Assembly (NCBI GenBank): GCA_003385635.1
Contig: QQUY01000001.1
Span: forward strand, 2,209,001-2,273,000
DNA from: Acidobacteriota bacterium
GTDB taxonomy: Bacteria > Acidobacteriota > Blastocatellia > Pyrinomonadales > Pyrinomonadaceae
DNA: 64,000 bases
Reading direction: 5' to 3'
Shown here: positions 1 to 8,218 of the stretch, in pieces
How positions within the stretch are numbered: the first letter of the stretch is position 1
How the letters are laid out: each line of letters begins with the position of its first letter
The notes under the pieces: model-generated
Told to the model about the DNA's origin: nothing
Databases searched by the model: none
What the model saw: only the letters and a program-made list of their open reading frames with translations
Made by a program: the position numbers and the translations under genes

Positions 1-531
1 CTTAACGTTTTCGCCCTGCTCGGCATTTACAACGTCGCCGCTCCAAAGAACATTGTCCGCAATGATCAGCCCGCCCTTCCTGAGCTTCGGGAACGTTAGA
101 TCGAAATAGTTGGAGTAGTTCTCCTTGTCAGCGTCGATGAACACCAAATCGATCGTCTCGTCTATGTCATCGATAACTTCCAAGGCGTCTCCCAACCTGG
201 CGTCGATCCGCTCGTAGATTCCGGCCTTCCGCCAGTACTCCTGTGCGATCGCGTTCGTCTCTTCATTTACATCGAGCGTGATCACTTTTCCGCCGTCACG
301 CAGGCCCTCCGCAAGACAGATCGCCGAGTACCCGACATAGGTACCGATCTCAAGCACGATCGCCGGACCGATCATTCTGCTGATCATCGACAGCAAACGG
401 CCCTGGTAAAAACCGGAAAGCATGTTCTTGTCCTGTCGCTCCCCAAACGTTTTCAGCCGAAGCTCCCGCAGGACGTCGCTTTCCGGCGTCGAAAACCTCT
501 CGGCGTATCTCTGAATTTTTTCGTCGATCAT
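1..531 (-). CDS. O-methyltransferase, SAM-dependent (C-terminus off window)
   Basis: The reading frame is open from an ATG at 529-531 to the left edge, so about 177 N-terminal residues are visible and the C-terminus is missing. Translated by eye it has the class I methyltransferase fold of the catechol O-methyltransferase-like family 3: a motif I reading EIGTYVGYSAICLA near residue 61, an acidic residue after the second strand (TLDVNEE), and the metal/SAM motif DLVFIDADKENY. The family transfers a methyl group from SAM to small hydroxylated aromatic compounds; the substrate here is unknown. The next gene (MDR oxidoreductase) ends 10 bases upstream on the same strand, so the two are probably co-transcribed. 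Confidence 0.9.
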   Translation of the reverse strand, partial: MIDEKIQRYAERFSTPESDVLRELRLKTFGERQDKNMLSGFYQGRLLSMISRMIGPAIVLEIGTYVGYSAICLAEGLRDGGKVITLDVNEETNAIAQEYWRKAGIYERIDARLGDALEVIDDIDETIDLVFIDADKENYSNYFDLTFPKLRKGGLIIADNVLWSGDVVNAEQGENVK

Positions 532-540
532 CAAGGGCGT

Positions 541-1548
541 CTAGGGAATGCTTACAACCAACTTTCCGAAGTGGCTTCCGCTCTTCATATAATTGAGAGC
601 CTCTGTGACCTCGTCGAACCCGAACACTCTGTCGACTACCGGCTTCAGATACTCGTCTGCGATCCGACGGTTCATCTCTTCGAACATCGTCCGCGAGCCG
701 ACGAAGATGCCGTGAAGCCTGATTGATTTCATCAGAATCGGAAGCGGATCGACACCGTCGGACTTCGAAAGCACACCGATCAGGGCGATGTGTCCTCCCA
801 TTCGGACCGCTTTCAAAGACCTCGCGAGCGTTCCCGCTCCGCCGACCTCAACTACGTGGTCGACGCCCCTTCTTCCGGTATACACCAGGGCCGCTTCATC
901 CCAAGCCTCATTCTCACGATAGTTGAATAGATGGTTTGCGCCCAGTATGTCCGCCCGTCCCAACTTCTCGTCGCTTGAAGACGTGATGATCGTCTTCGCT
1001 CGAAAATTCTTGGCGAATTGAAGGCCGAATACGGAGACCCCTCCCGTTCCGAGCAAAAGAACCGACTCATCGCGTTGCAGATTTCCCGAAACGACAAGCG
1101 CGTTCCAGGCTGTTACGGCCGCGCAAGGAAGCGTCGCCGCTTCCTCATAAGACAAGTGGCCCGGTACCTTTACAAGGCCTTCTTCGCTGAAGACGCCGTA
1201 TTCGGCCAGCACCCCGTCAAGATCCCCGCCTAGTGCTGTCCGTGCCTTCTCGTGATCGATCTCCCCGTCTATCCATCCCTGCATGAACGTTGGCATCACG
1301 CGGTCACCTTCGCTCCACAGAGTGACTTCGCTCCCCGTAGCAACAACCTCTCCGGCACCATCGGAAAACGGAACAAGGGGCCGGTTGAGATTCGGGTTAT
1401 ATCGGCCTTCGACCATCATAAGGTCCCGATAATTTACCGATGCAGCCTTAAACCGAACGACAACCTGCTTAGCTCCCGGCTCAGGGTCAGGCCTTTCAGC
1501 CTGCGCGAGATTGTCGATTCCGAACTCTCTTATTTCGTAAGCTTTCAT
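541..1548 (-). CDS. MDR-family NAD(P)-dependent oxidoreductase (zinc-free, quinone-reductase-like)
   Basis: A 335-residue medium-chain dehydrogenase/reductase. The frame opens at a TTG at 1563, but the ATG at 1548 gives the usual MKAYEIREFG start and is preferred. The GroES-like N-terminal domain (about residues 1-130) is followed by a Rossmann domain with the nucleotide-binding stretch LLGTGGVSVFG near residues 165-175. The cysteines that bind catalytic zinc in alcohol dehydrogenases are absent (VNYRDLMM instead), which places it with quinone oxidoreductase or enoyl-reductase-like members; the exact substrate cannot be read. It lies 10 bases from the O-methyltransferase gene and behind a hairpin at 1571-1607. 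Confidence 0.93.
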   Translation of the reverse strand: MKAYEIREFGIDNLAQAERPDPEPGAKQVVVRFKAASVNYRDLMMVEGRYNPNLNRPLVPFSDGAGEVVATGSEVTLWSEGDRVMPTFMQGWIDGEIDHEKARTALGGDLDGVLAEYGVFSEEGLVKVPGHLSYEEAATLPCAAVTAWNALVVSGNLQRDESVLLLGTGGVSVFGLQFAKNFRAKTIITSSSDEKLGRADILGANHLFNYRENEAWDEAALVYTGRRGVDHVVEVGGAGTLARSLKAVRMGGHIALIGVLSKSDGVDPLPILMKSIRLHGIFVGSRTMFEEMNRRIADEYLKPVVDRVFGFDEVTEALNYMKSGSHFGKLVVSIP

Positions 1549-1556
1549 TTTTTTGT

Positions 1557-1607
1557 CTTTCAAACAAAATCGAACGGGCAGCCTGCAAAATGCGGCAGGC
1601 CCGTTCG
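1557..1607 (-). terminator. Hairpin between nitroreductase and MDR gene
   Basis: Read on the minus strand, an interrupted stem (1571-1577 with 1601-1607, and 1581-1586 with 1595-1600) is followed by an ATTTTGTTT tract. It lies after the nitroreductase stop and just before the MDR start, so it may end the nitroreductase transcript or sit in the MDR leader. Confidence 0.5.
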
Positions 1608-1727
1608 CCTGATTCTCAAACGATTTCGAGCGGTAGACTCTAGAAGTTCAACGCCCCGCCCGTTCTGACGTCTTTCGAATGGTCCCGTACGTGCTTCTCG
1701 TCTTAAACAAGCCGAAAAAGAAGAAGA

Positions 1728-2393
1728 TCAATATGTGACCACGAGTGTTTCTTCAGGAAATCTGACTTTTTTGAGACCAACAAGCCAGTCCTCGCCGGTC
1801 CTGTATCCAAGTGCACACAGCGCTGAGGAACGATAGTCTTCGAGTTGGAGAATTTCGTCAACTTTTTCAGGGTCGAAACCTTCCATCGGACAGGCATCAA
1901 TGCCCATGATCGCAGCGGTGTAAAGTAAGAAACCAAGCGCGATATAAGCCTGCCTCTGTGACCAGTCGAGAGCCGTTCCGGTTTCGGTCAGCTTCTGCTG
2001 GGTGCCCATCATCATCGCGATGAAGTCCTCCAGGTTCTCCCTGGGCGTCCCTCGCGTCTCAATGATCAGATCGGCATATTCCTGAACGTCATTCGGCGTC
2101 AACTGCTTCTTGGCTGCGACGATCACCAGGTGCGAGCAGTCGGTGATCTGCGCTTGGCCGTAACACGCCGGTTTCAATTTCGCCTTGAGATCGGGATCGG
2201 TCACCACGATAAATCTGAACGGCTGAAGGCCGTAACTGGTTGGGGCGAGGATTCCCGCCCGCTTCAGTGTTTCCCAGTCCTCATCCGAGACCTTCCTCTC
2301 AGGATCGAACCCCTTCGTGGCATATCTCCAGTTCAACTGCTTCAAGATCGTCTCGCCGGACGGCAGTCCCGCTTTTTCCGCTACTCCGCTCAT
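1728..2393 (-). CDS. Nitroreductase-family NAD(P)H-dependent flavin oxidoreductase
   Basis: A 221-residue protein with the FMN-dependent nitroreductase fold. Residues 27-29 (RYATKGF region) and the APTSYGLQPFRFIVV segment near residue 52 match the FMN-binding part of NfsB/YfkO-like enzymes, and LGFLLYTAAIMGIDACPMEGFDP is the conserved helix and loop of the C-terminal half. It probably reduces quinones or nitroaromatics with NAD(P)H in the cytoplasm. The ATG at 2393 has a good ribosome-binding site (GGGGGA, 8 bases upstream). The gene follows an Rrf2 regulator by 39 bases in the same operon, an arrangement known for redox-responsive nitroreductases. Confidence 0.94.
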   Translation of the reverse strand: MSGVAEKAGLPSGETILKQLNWRYATKGFDPERKVSDEDWETLKRAGILAPTSYGLQPFRFIVVTDPDLKAKLKPACYGQAQITDCSHLVIVAAKKQLTPNDVQEYADLIIETRGTPRENLEDFIAMMMGTQQKLTETGTALDWSQRQAYIALGFLLYTAAIMGIDACPMEGFDPEKVDEILQLEDYRSSALCALGYRTGEDWLVGLKKVRFPEETLVVTY

Positions 2394-2432
2394 ATATAGT
2401 CCCCCTTGCGATTATTCCTTAGATTCTTGATC

Positions 2433-2864
2433 TTAAATTGAAACGGACTCTCCGCTTCGGATCAGTTCCATAACATCCGATAGTGTGTGTTTTGACAGTT
2501 TGGTCCTCACCGCCTCATCGATCTCCTTTTGCAGATTGCACAACACCGCCTCGATGTTCTTCCCTACCGGGCAATCCTGGTCAGGTTTCTGTTTGTGCAA
2601 GGAAAACACCTCGCCGTGCGAGACCGCCTCGTAGACATCGAGCAAGTCTATGTTCTTCGGATCTTTTGTAAGGCAGGTGCCGCCGCTGTATCCGGTGCGT
2701 GAAACCACAAGACCGGCTTCGTGAAGATCGCAAAGCAGTCTTCGGATGACCACCGCGTTCGTGTTTACACTCTTGGCGAGATAGTTCGATTTCACGCGCT
2801 CGTCGCAGTTGGTCGCAAGCATCGTGAGGACGTGTACCGCCATTGCGAATTGACTGTTCGCCAT
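2433..2864 (-). CDS. Rrf2-family transcriptional regulator
   Basis: A 143-residue winged-helix protein of the Rrf2 family. The N-terminal helix AMAVHVLTMLA, the recognition region NTNAVVIRRLLCDLHEAGLV, and the wing SRTGYSGGTCLTKDP are typical. It lacks the three closely spaced cysteines that hold an Fe-S cluster in IscR or NsrR; the cysteines seen (CDLH, GTCL, DCPVG, VLCN) are scattered, so a thiol sensor of the YwnA/HypR kind is more likely. It is the first gene of an operon with the nitroreductase and probably represses it and itself through the palindrome at 2868-2886. Confidence 0.93.
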   Translation of the reverse strand: MANSQFAMAVHVLTMLATNCDERVKSNYLAKSVNTNAVVIRRLLCDLHEAGLVVSRTGYSGGTCLTKDPKNIDLLDVYEAVSHGEVFSLHKQKPDQDCPVGKNIEAVLCNLQKEIDEAVRTKLSKHTLSDVMELIRSGESVSI

Positions 2865-2867
2865 AAG

Positions 2868-2904
2868 TGTAACAAGAATAGTTACAATACTCAGGCTGTG
2901 TCAA
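2868..2904 (-). promoter_or_regulatory. Promoter with overlapping Rrf2 operator candidate
   Basis: On the minus strand a perfect TTGACA (2899-2904) is followed after 18 bases by TATTCT (2875-2880). This -10 lies inside the inverted repeat TGTAAC-N7-GTTACA (2868-2886), which ends four bases before the Rrf2 start codon. Such overlap is what autorepression would need. Confidence 0.7.
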
Positions 2905-2931
2905 GCCGACCGACCTGCGCCTGTATAAAAC

Positions 2932-3828
2932 CTACTTAAGCACTTTTCTCAAAGCGCCTTCCAGTTCCGCGAAATCAAACTTGAATCCAGCTTCCGAAAG
3001 CCTCGCCGGCAGCACCTTTGCCCCTTCCAGCAGAAGGCGCTCACCCATCTCTCCGAACAACAGCTTCACACCAAAGCCGGGCACGGGGATGATAGTCGGC
3101 CTGTTAAGCACGGTGCCGAGTGTGTCTGTGAACTCTTCGTTCGTAACAGGATTTGGCGCGGTGGCATTCACAGGGCCGGTGACACGATTATTGTTGATCA
3201 GGAATTGTATGAGTCTTACTAGATCCGGAAGCGCGATCCAGGACATCCATTGATCCCCTGGTCCCACCGTCCCGCCCAGACCGAAGGAGAACGGCGTTAA
3301 CATTTTCGCCAGTGCTCCTCCGTCTTTTGCGAGGACCACCCCGATCCGCGGATTCACGACCCGGGCACCAAAGTCCTCTGCCTTCTTCGCCTCGGCCTCC
3401 CATTCAATACATATCTCCGGCAAGAACCCATTCCCTGGCTCGCTGTCCTCGGTCAGTTCTTCATCACCTCTGCTCCCGTAGTAACCAACAGCCGAGGCAG
3501 AAACGAAGATCCGGGGTGGCCGCTCACGTTCCGCCAAAGCACTGACGAGCGTCCTGGTTCCCTCGACGCGGCTCTTTCTCAAGCTCTCCTTCTTTTCGTC
3601 GGTCCAGTACTCAGCAATGCTCTCGCCCGCCAAATGCACGACTGCGTCAGTGCCTTCAAGTTTCGAGGCTTCCTCATCGGAGAATCCGTCATAGGGGTCC
3701 CATTGAACATCATTCGGACTTTCGGGCGAACTCCTGGAAACGCGATAGACCTCGTGGCCATTCGCCTCCAGCTCCGGAACCAGCGAACTGCCTATCAATC
3801 CCGTCGCGCCTGTAACAAGAATTTTCAT
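2932..3828 (-). CDS. TIGR01777-family NAD-dependent epimerase-like protein
   Basis: A 298-residue extended short-chain dehydrogenase-like protein. The nucleotide motif VTGATGLIGSSL sits at residues 5-16, and VVHLAGESIAEYW is the family signature for the TIGR01777 (YfcH/SulA-like) group. ASAVGYYGSRGDE carries the Tyr of the active site, and the C-terminal GERLLLEGAKVLPARLSEAGF is the DUF1731 tail. The substrate of this widespread family is not known. The ATG at 3828 has no strong ribosome-binding site. It lies downstream of the cytochrome gene (stop 3870), on the same strand. Confidence 0.93.
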   Translation of the reverse strand: MKILVTGATGLIGSSLVPELEANGHEVYRVSRSSPESPNDVQWDPYDGFSDEEASKLEGTDAVVHLAGESIAEYWTDEKKESLRKSRVEGTRTLVSALAERERPPRIFVSASAVGYYGSRGDEELTEDSEPGNGFLPEICIEWEAEAKKAEDFGARVVNPRIGVVLAKDGGALAKMLTPFSFGLGGTVGPGDQWMSWIALPDLVRLIQFLINNNRVTGPVNATAPNPVTNEEFTDTLGTVLNRPTIIPVPGFGVKLLFGEMGERLLLEGAKVLPARLSEAGFKFDFAELEGALRKVLK

Positions 3829-3869
3829 ATCATTTATCAGGGTTTATAGATCAGGTATGAGTAAGCAGC

Positions 3870-4262
3870 TCACTGTTTACTGCTCTCGTCTCTTCCCTGC
3901 AGATCACGCCTTACGAAGATAACCATCTTTTGGATCTCTTCTTCTGTCAGCTGTCCTCCAAAAGATGGCATAGGCAACTTTCCGACTGCTATCTGCTGAT
4001 AGATCTCCCTGTCGGTACGCTTTGCAGCTTCGCCGGTCCGGAGGCTCGGCACAAAAGTGCCGTCAACCACTTTTCCATAAGCTTCCTTTCCGTGACAGAT
4101 CGCGCAGTTTTGCCGATAAAGCGAGGCTTCGTATGAATCGCTTTCAGCGATGACGACCCCGTTTCGGCCTCGTTCCTGCTCATCGCACCCGACTAAAACA
4201 GCAATGCTCGAAACCAGTACTGTCAGAGCGATCCTTAGAACGATCCCGGCCCCATGATCCAT
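3870..4262 (-). CDS. Lipoprotein cytochrome c (class I, single haem)
   Basis: A 130-residue protein starting at the ATG at 4262; a longer frame to 4340 would run into thiG and lacks sense. Residues 8-26 form a lipoprotein signal peptide ending in the lipobox LVGC (Cys26), so it should be anchored outside the inner membrane. The haem site CAICH is at residues 53-57 and the likely Met ligand lies in KLPMPSFGG. It is probably a small electron carrier of the cbb3/cytochrome c6 type. It starts seven bases after the thiG stop, so it seems to be read with the thi genes, though no functional link is known. Confidence 0.92.
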   Translation of the reverse strand: MDHGAGIVLRIALTVLVSSIAVLVGCDEQERGRNGVVIAESDSYEASLYRQNCAICHGKEAYGKVVDGTFVPSLRTGEAAKRTDREIYQQIAVGKLPMPSFGGQLTEEEIQKMVIFVRRDLQGRDESSKQ

Positions 4263-4269
4263 AGCACCG

Positions 4270-5055
4270 TTACTTGATCGCACCTTCGACCGGACTGGAA
4301 GCGCTGGCGTAAAGCCGTTTTGGCATCCTTCCGGCCTCATACGCCATGCGTCCCGCCTGAACAGCGAGTTTCATTCCCAAAGCCATTTTTGACGGATCAG
4401 GTGATTCCGCGATTGCTGTATTCATAAGGATCGCGTCCGCCCCCAGCTCCATCGCTACCGCGGCGTCAGAAGGAACTCCAACCCCGGCATCGACGATGAT
4501 CACCGCATCAGGAAGCTGCTCTCTCATTATCCTCAGGTTCGAAGGGTTCTGAACTCCCATCCCGGAACCGATCGGAGCCGCAAGCGGCATTACTGCCGGG
4601 CATCCCGCATCGAGCAGTTTTCTGGCGACTATCAGATCGTCTGAAAAATATGGCAGGACCTTGAAGCCTTCAGATACAAGAATCTTCGCCGCTTCCAGCG
4701 TTTGCTCATTGTCGGGCAGCAATGTCACCTCGTCGCCTATCACCTCAAGTTTGATCCAGTCGGTCTGAAGCGCCTCTCTTGCCAATCTCGCCGTTCTAAC
4801 CGCATGGTCAGTGTCATAGCAACCGGCGGTGTTCGGCAGGATCTGCATCGACGGATCGAGGTGATCGAGGAAAGATTCAACTTTTCCATCCAGAGGGACG
4901 CGGTTTACGGCAACCGTTACCATTTCGGCGCCCGAAGCCAGATGGGCGGCCTTCATCTCATCGTGATTACGGTACTTCCCGGTTCCTATGATCAACCGGG
5001 AGCGGAATTCCTTGCCTGCAAGCAGAAATTTCTCGGTTTTTGAACTTTCGGTCAT
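4270..5055 (-). CDS. thiG: Thiazole synthase ThiG
   Basis: A 261-residue TIM-barrel protein that builds the thiazole phosphate of thiamine from deoxyxylulose phosphate, dehydroglycine and the ThiS thiocarboxylate. Family landmarks are LIIGTGKYRNHDEM (residues 21-34), the PNTAGCY stretch, the Schiff-base lysine in WIKLEVIGDE (Lys102), MPLAAPIGSG for phosphate binding, and VDAGVGVPSDAA. Its partner gene thiS lies 160 bases upstream on the same strand. The start is ATG at 5055. Confidence 0.97.
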   Translation of the reverse strand: MTESSKTEKFLLAGKEFRSRLIIGTGKYRNHDEMKAAHLASGAEMVTVAVNRVPLDGKVESFLDHLDPSMQILPNTAGCYDTDHAVRTARLAREALQTDWIKLEVIGDEVTLLPDNEQTLEAAKILVSEGFKVLPYFSDDLIVARKLLDAGCPAVMPLAAPIGSGMGVQNPSNLRIMREQLPDAVIIVDAGVGVPSDAAVAMELGADAILMNTAIAESPDPSKMALGMKLAVQAGRMAYEAGRMPKRLYASASSPVEGAIK

Positions 5056-5141
5056 TTGATATTGGCGGAATTCTTTAGTGGACCGCCTGTAGAAATTGTC
5101 TTTATACCCCGAATCTACAGGATTCGAAGTTCAAAAGGAAA

Positions 5142-5172
5142 TGCGGGCCGGAGAACTTGTCCCGGTCCCGCA
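5142..5172 (-). terminator. GC-rich hairpin between thiS and thiG
   Basis: Bases 5142-5151 pair with 5162-5172 with one bulged base, forming a stem rich in G+C. On the minus strand it is followed by a mixed TTTCCTTTTG tract. It could act as an attenuator or partial terminator between thiS and thiG. A second small hairpin, GAATC-TACAG-GATTC, lies at 5111-5125. Confidence 0.4.
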
Positions 5173-5214
5173 CATTCAGTTTTCCAGACCCTATTCGAAA
5201 GGCGAAAATACGTT

Positions 5215-5415
5215 TCAGCCGCCGCCTACGAAATGAATGATCTCCAGTTTGTCTTCATCCGCGAGCGGGGTTCCCGCCCAACGAGTCTTTGGGATTACCT
5301 CGCGATTTAGTTCCACAGCTACACGCTTGTCGGGCATCGACAAGCGTTCGAGAAGTTCCCCTAAGCCGATTCCGTCCGGCACCTGCTTAACTTCACCGTT
5401 TACAAAAACCTTCAT
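5215..5415 (-). CDS. thiS: Sulfur carrier protein ThiS
   Basis: A 66-residue ubiquitin-like sulfur carrier. It begins MKVFVNGEVKQVPDG and ends with the glycine tail VGGG, whose last glycine is adenylated and converted to thiocarboxylate for thiazole synthesis with ThiG. VAVELNREVIPKTRW and EIIHFVGGG are typical. Its start codon overlaps the stop of the upstream unknown gene as ATGA, so translation is probably coupled. Confidence 0.96.
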   Translation of the reverse strand: MKVFVNGEVKQVPDGIGLGELLERLSMPDKRVAVELNREVIPKTRWAGTPLADEDKLEIIHFVGGG

Positions 5416-6209
5416 CTGTCGTGCGCGATCACTCTTCTTAACTCTGCCTCTTCGCTCCCGATCATTGCGCGGACCAGTATCGCCGCCCGTCCCGTCCGGA
5501 AGCTGGGGATCTTCACCATCACTCCTGCAACGCCGTTCGAATCGGCTTTCGAATGATAGATGAGCGGCCTGAAATCGGATCCCAGTATCTTGATCATAAC
5601 ATTTGCGCCCGGAACTGAGTCATCGTCGCTTCCGCGACAGACCAGAACATTTACGTTCTTTCTGTCTCCGGCTACGAACTTTTCAGCCCCTACAAGTTTG
5701 ATCCTTAGACGATCGCCCGAAGGAGATTCGAACTTTGAGATCTCGTCAACGACGGTCACATTCCTTGAATCGAGCACGGGCGCGGCCTCTTGGTTAATCG
5801 AGGACGACCCGATATCTTCTTCGACAACATCGATCTCGATGTCCTCAATAATGGGGATGTCCCATACTGGAGGATTGTCCGGCATCGGAATACCCGACGA
5901 CAGATCGATCTCGCCCTCTACCACAACTGCCTGAACCGTCTTCGCAGAAAGTTTTTTCAGGTCTTCAAGTCTGCCGGCCCTGATAGCGGCACACATGAGT
6001 TTGTGCTGTCTTTGTAGCCTTGCTTCAAGTGCCTTTTCATCAAGACCGTCTGCGATCAGATCGTCGTACGGGGACCGCTTGGCAGCGAGAATCGTTCCGC
6101 GGTCAAAGACAAGCGAGAGTATCAAGGGCGTATCAAGGCCCTTGTCCTCGGTCTGGACGTGATATGTCACGCCATCGTACGAAACATCTGTATTGAAACC
6201 TGTTATCAC
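5412..6209 (-). CDS. Protein of unknown function, coupled to thiS
   Basis: The open frame runs back to 6416, but a sigma70-like promoter at 6273-6301 lies inside that extension and the GTG at 6209 begins the plausible sequence VITGFNTDVSYDGVTY, so a 265-residue product is chosen. The N-terminal 80 residues look globular (TYHVQTEDKG, LILSLVFDRG). A middle acidic, proline-containing linker (IIEDIEIDVVEEDIG) follows, and the last 90 residues read as a beta-rich, Ig- or Big-like domain (GVAGVMVKIPSFRTGRAAILV). No catalytic motif is seen and no signal peptide. The stop overlaps the thiS start, the only hint of context. Confidence 0.75.
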   Translation of the reverse strand: MITGFNTDVSYDGVTYHVQTEDKGLDTPLILSLVFDRGTILAAKRSPYDDLIADGLDEKALEARLQRQHKLMCAAIRAGRLEDLKKLSAKTVQAVVVEGEIDLSSGIPMPDNPPVWDIPIIEDIEIDVVEEDIGSSSINQEAAPVLDSRNVTVVDEISKFESPSGDRLRIKLVGAEKFVAGDRKNVNVLVCRGSDDDSVPGANVMIKILGSDFRPLIYHSKADSNGVAGVMVKIPSFRTGRAAILVRAMIGSEEAELRRVIAHDR

Positions 6210-6272
6210 AGCGGCTGAAAGGAAAAACCGGCGGGGAATTCTGAAGATCAGGTGCAAGGCGCACCATTTAAA

Positions 6273-6301
6273 AAGTAACACACGGGCCAAAAGAGGGTCA
6301 A
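6273..6301 (-). promoter_or_regulatory. Sigma70-like promoter for the unknown gene and thiS
   Basis: On the minus strand TTGACC (6296-6301) and TTACTT (6273-6278) are separated by 17 bases. The implied start of transcription near 6266 lies about 57 bases before the GTG at 6209 and after the longer ORF start at 6416, which supports the shorter start. Confidence 0.5.
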
Positions 6302-6397
6302 CGGATTTGACACTTCCCCACACGTTGAAACCCGGGCAAACCTCTCGCGGTTCGGCGGCCGAATTTTGGAGTCGGCAACCGCCGAAAATAGGCCGCC

Positions 6398-6426
6398 TTG
6401 ACAGTAAAATCGGCATAACTTAGGAT
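6398..6426 (+). promoter_or_regulatory. Sigma70-like promoter of the nuo operon
   Basis: A perfect TTGACA (6398-6403) is followed after 17 bases by TAGGAT (6421-6426), about 100 bases before nuoA and facing it. Confidence 0.55.
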
Positions 6427-6526
6427 TGATTTTGACCATTAGTTTTCAAGCTTTTAAGTCCGATTTTGCCTTGGTTTTCCGGCCGATTATCGGTTCGGAA
6501 GGCCTTTGTTCGCAAGAGGCCCGCAA

Positions 6527-7012
6527 ATGACAGAATTCAGCCTTTTCGACTACGCCCCGGTCCTGCTGATGTTCATAGTGGCAGTGGGCTTTGCAGCCAG
6601 CCAGATCCTGGTGGCGCAACTCATAGGCCCAAAGAAGCGCACCGCCACCAAGCTGATGCCTTACGAGTGCGGTAAGGACCCGGTCGGCTCGGCACGTGAC
6701 AGGTTTTCGATCAAATTCTATATGGTCGCCGTCGCATTTCTGCTTTTCGATCTCGAGATCCTGTTCGTCATCCCTTTCGCGGTTGCTTTCAAGTCACTTT
6801 TGGCCGCAGAACAATCAGGCACGATCTACTACGGAACAATCGCTTTTGTGACAATGATGTTCTTCCTCGCGACGGTCGTCGTAGGTCTTATCTACGAATG
6901 GAAGAAGGGGGCATTCGACTGGAGCGAGCAGGCCAGGAGCGAGGCGCTTGCGGAAGCAGCCGAGTTGAAGAAGAAAGGCAGTGTTTTCGGCCGGTTCAAA
7001 AAGGCCGCCTGA
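6527..7012 (+). CDS. nuoA: NADH-quinone oxidoreductase subunit A
   Basis: A 161-residue membrane subunit of respiratory complex I. The ATG at 6527 (MTEFSLFDYAPVLL) is chosen over 6506, because AGAGG lies just ahead of it. Three transmembrane segments are visible (about residues 8-30, 64-86, 98-119). The loop MPYECGKDPVGSARDRFSIKFY is the conserved loop with the redox-sensitive Cys at the quinone site. The charged C-terminal tail of about 40 residues is longer than in E. coli. It opens the operon. Confidence 0.96.
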   Translation: MTEFSLFDYAPVLLMFIVAVGFAASQILVAQLIGPKKRTATKLMPYECGKDPVGSARDRFSIKFYMVAVAFLLFDLEILFVIPFAVAFKSLLAAEQSGTIYYGTIAFVTMMFFLATVVVGLIYEWKKGAFDWSEQARSEALAEAAELKKKGSVFGRFKKAA

Positions 7013-7046
7013 GAAGGATTTCGAAGCCGAGAGGCAAGGTTAAGAA

Positions 7047-7679
7047 ATGGGTTTAGAGAACAAGCTATTCGAATCGCTTCCTGACATCCTGACGGTCAAG
7101 CTCGATGCCGTGATCAACTGGTCGCGCAAATCGAGCCTGTGGCCGGCGACCTTCGGACTCGCCTGCTGTGCGATCGAAATGATGAACACGGTATCGGCCA
7201 GGAACGATCTTTCGCGATTCGGTGCTGAAACGTTCCGTGCAAGCCCCAGACAGGCGGACGTGATGATCGTGTCCGGGCGGGTGTCGCGAAAAATGGCACC
7301 GGTCGTAAGAAGGATCTATGACCAGATGCCGGAACCAAAATGGGTCATCTCGATGGGAGCTTGTGCGACATCGGGCGGCGTCTTCGACAATTACGCGATC
7401 GTACAGGGAGTGGACAAGGTGGTTCCGGTCGATGTTTACATTCCCGGCTGCCCTCCGAGACCTGAAATGCTGGTTCACGCGATCACGATGCTGCAGGAAA
7501 AGATAATGAAGGAGTCCGTGAAAGAAAGAACGGACACTTTCGAGGATGAATCAAGAAAGTCGATAGTGCCCGGCACGCTTCCTGTCACGGAAGGAACGAA
7601 GCTTGAAGAGTCAGCCAGGGATGCGGATGCGAAGCCCTATTCCGTACCGTCCCGCCACGAGAAGCGAAGGAGTTCCTAG
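7047..7679 (+). CDS. nuoB: NADH-quinone oxidoreductase subunit B
   Basis: A 210-residue peripheral-arm subunit of complex I that binds cluster N2, the last Fe-S centre before quinone. The four ligands are Cys40, Cys41 ([11 protein letters not shown]), Cys106 (GACATSGG) and Cys135 ([10 protein letters not shown]). Residues beyond about 160 form a polar tail ([14 protein letters not shown]) that is longer than in most NuoB proteins and of unknown role. The ATG follows the GAGG motif of a weak ribosome-binding site. Confidence 0.97.
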   Translation: MGLENKLFESLPDILTVKLDAVINWSRKSSLWPATFGLACCAIEMMNTVSARNDLSRFGAETFRASPRQADVMIVSGRVSRKMAPVVRRIYDQMPEPKWVISMGACATSGGVFDNYAIVQGVDKVVPVDVYIPGCPPRPEMLVHAITMLQEKIMKESVKERTDTFEDESRKSIVPGTLPVTEGTKLEESARDADAKPYSVPSRHEKRRSS

Positions 7680-7693
7680 CAAGTTACGCGGTT

Positions 7694-8176
7694 ATGAACA
7701 CGGATTTTGCAAGGCAGGCGATCGAGAAGATCTCAGCAGAGAACGAGACCCGGGTGACTTCAGTAAAAGATGCCCTTGGTGAATTCACGGCCACAGTTCC
7801 GGCAAATTCTGTGGTTGAAGTGTGCCAGAAGTTACGTGATGAGCACGGTTTTGACATGCTTGCCGATCTGTGCGGAAGCGATCGGGGTCCCGAGGAAGAT
7901 CCGAGGTTCGAGGTCAATTACCATCTTTTCTCGACGCAGCATTACAACCGCATCCGGATAAAGGTCGAGCTCAGCGAGGATTCTCCTAAAGTAGATACTG
8001 TAACTACGCTTTGGAAGACTGCTAACTGGCACGAGCGTGAGACATACGACCTGGTCGGAATAGTCTTTGAAGGACATCCTGACCTTCGCCGGATACTGCT
8101 TCCGTCAGATTTTGACGGACACGCTCTGCGGAAGGATTACCCGCTGAGGGGGTATGAACCTTACAGCCTGACCTAG
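7694..8176 (+). CDS. nuoC: NADH-quinone oxidoreductase subunit C
   Basis: A 160-residue 30-kDa-type subunit of the complex I peripheral arm. The signature HWREREAFDLFGI appears here as NWHERETYDLVGIVFEGHPDLRRILLP split over about residues 112-140, followed by DGHALRKDYPLRGYEP at the C-terminus. The N-terminal half is the variable ferredoxin-like part. It is not fused to NuoD. It starts 14 bases after the nuoB stop. Confidence 0.96.
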   Translation: MNTDFARQAIEKISAENETRVTSVKDALGEFTATVPANSVVEVCQKLRDEHGFDMLADLCGSDRGPEEDPRFEVNYHLFSTQHYNRIRIKVELSEDSPKVDTVTTLWKTANWHERETYDLVGIVFEGHPDLRRILLPSDFDGHALRKDYPLRGYEPYSLT

Positions 8177-8218
8177 GAGACGGGGCGCTTTGGCCAGCGT
8201 TGAACTGATCGGCAGGAA

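Noticed and set aside
5056-6272. TPP riboswitch for the thi genes
   Set aside because: No conserved thi-box core could be found in the leader or between thiS and thiG.
6210-6416. N-terminal extension of the unknown gene before thiS
   Set aside because: A promoter lies within it, and the extension has no domain or signal peptide that would support it.
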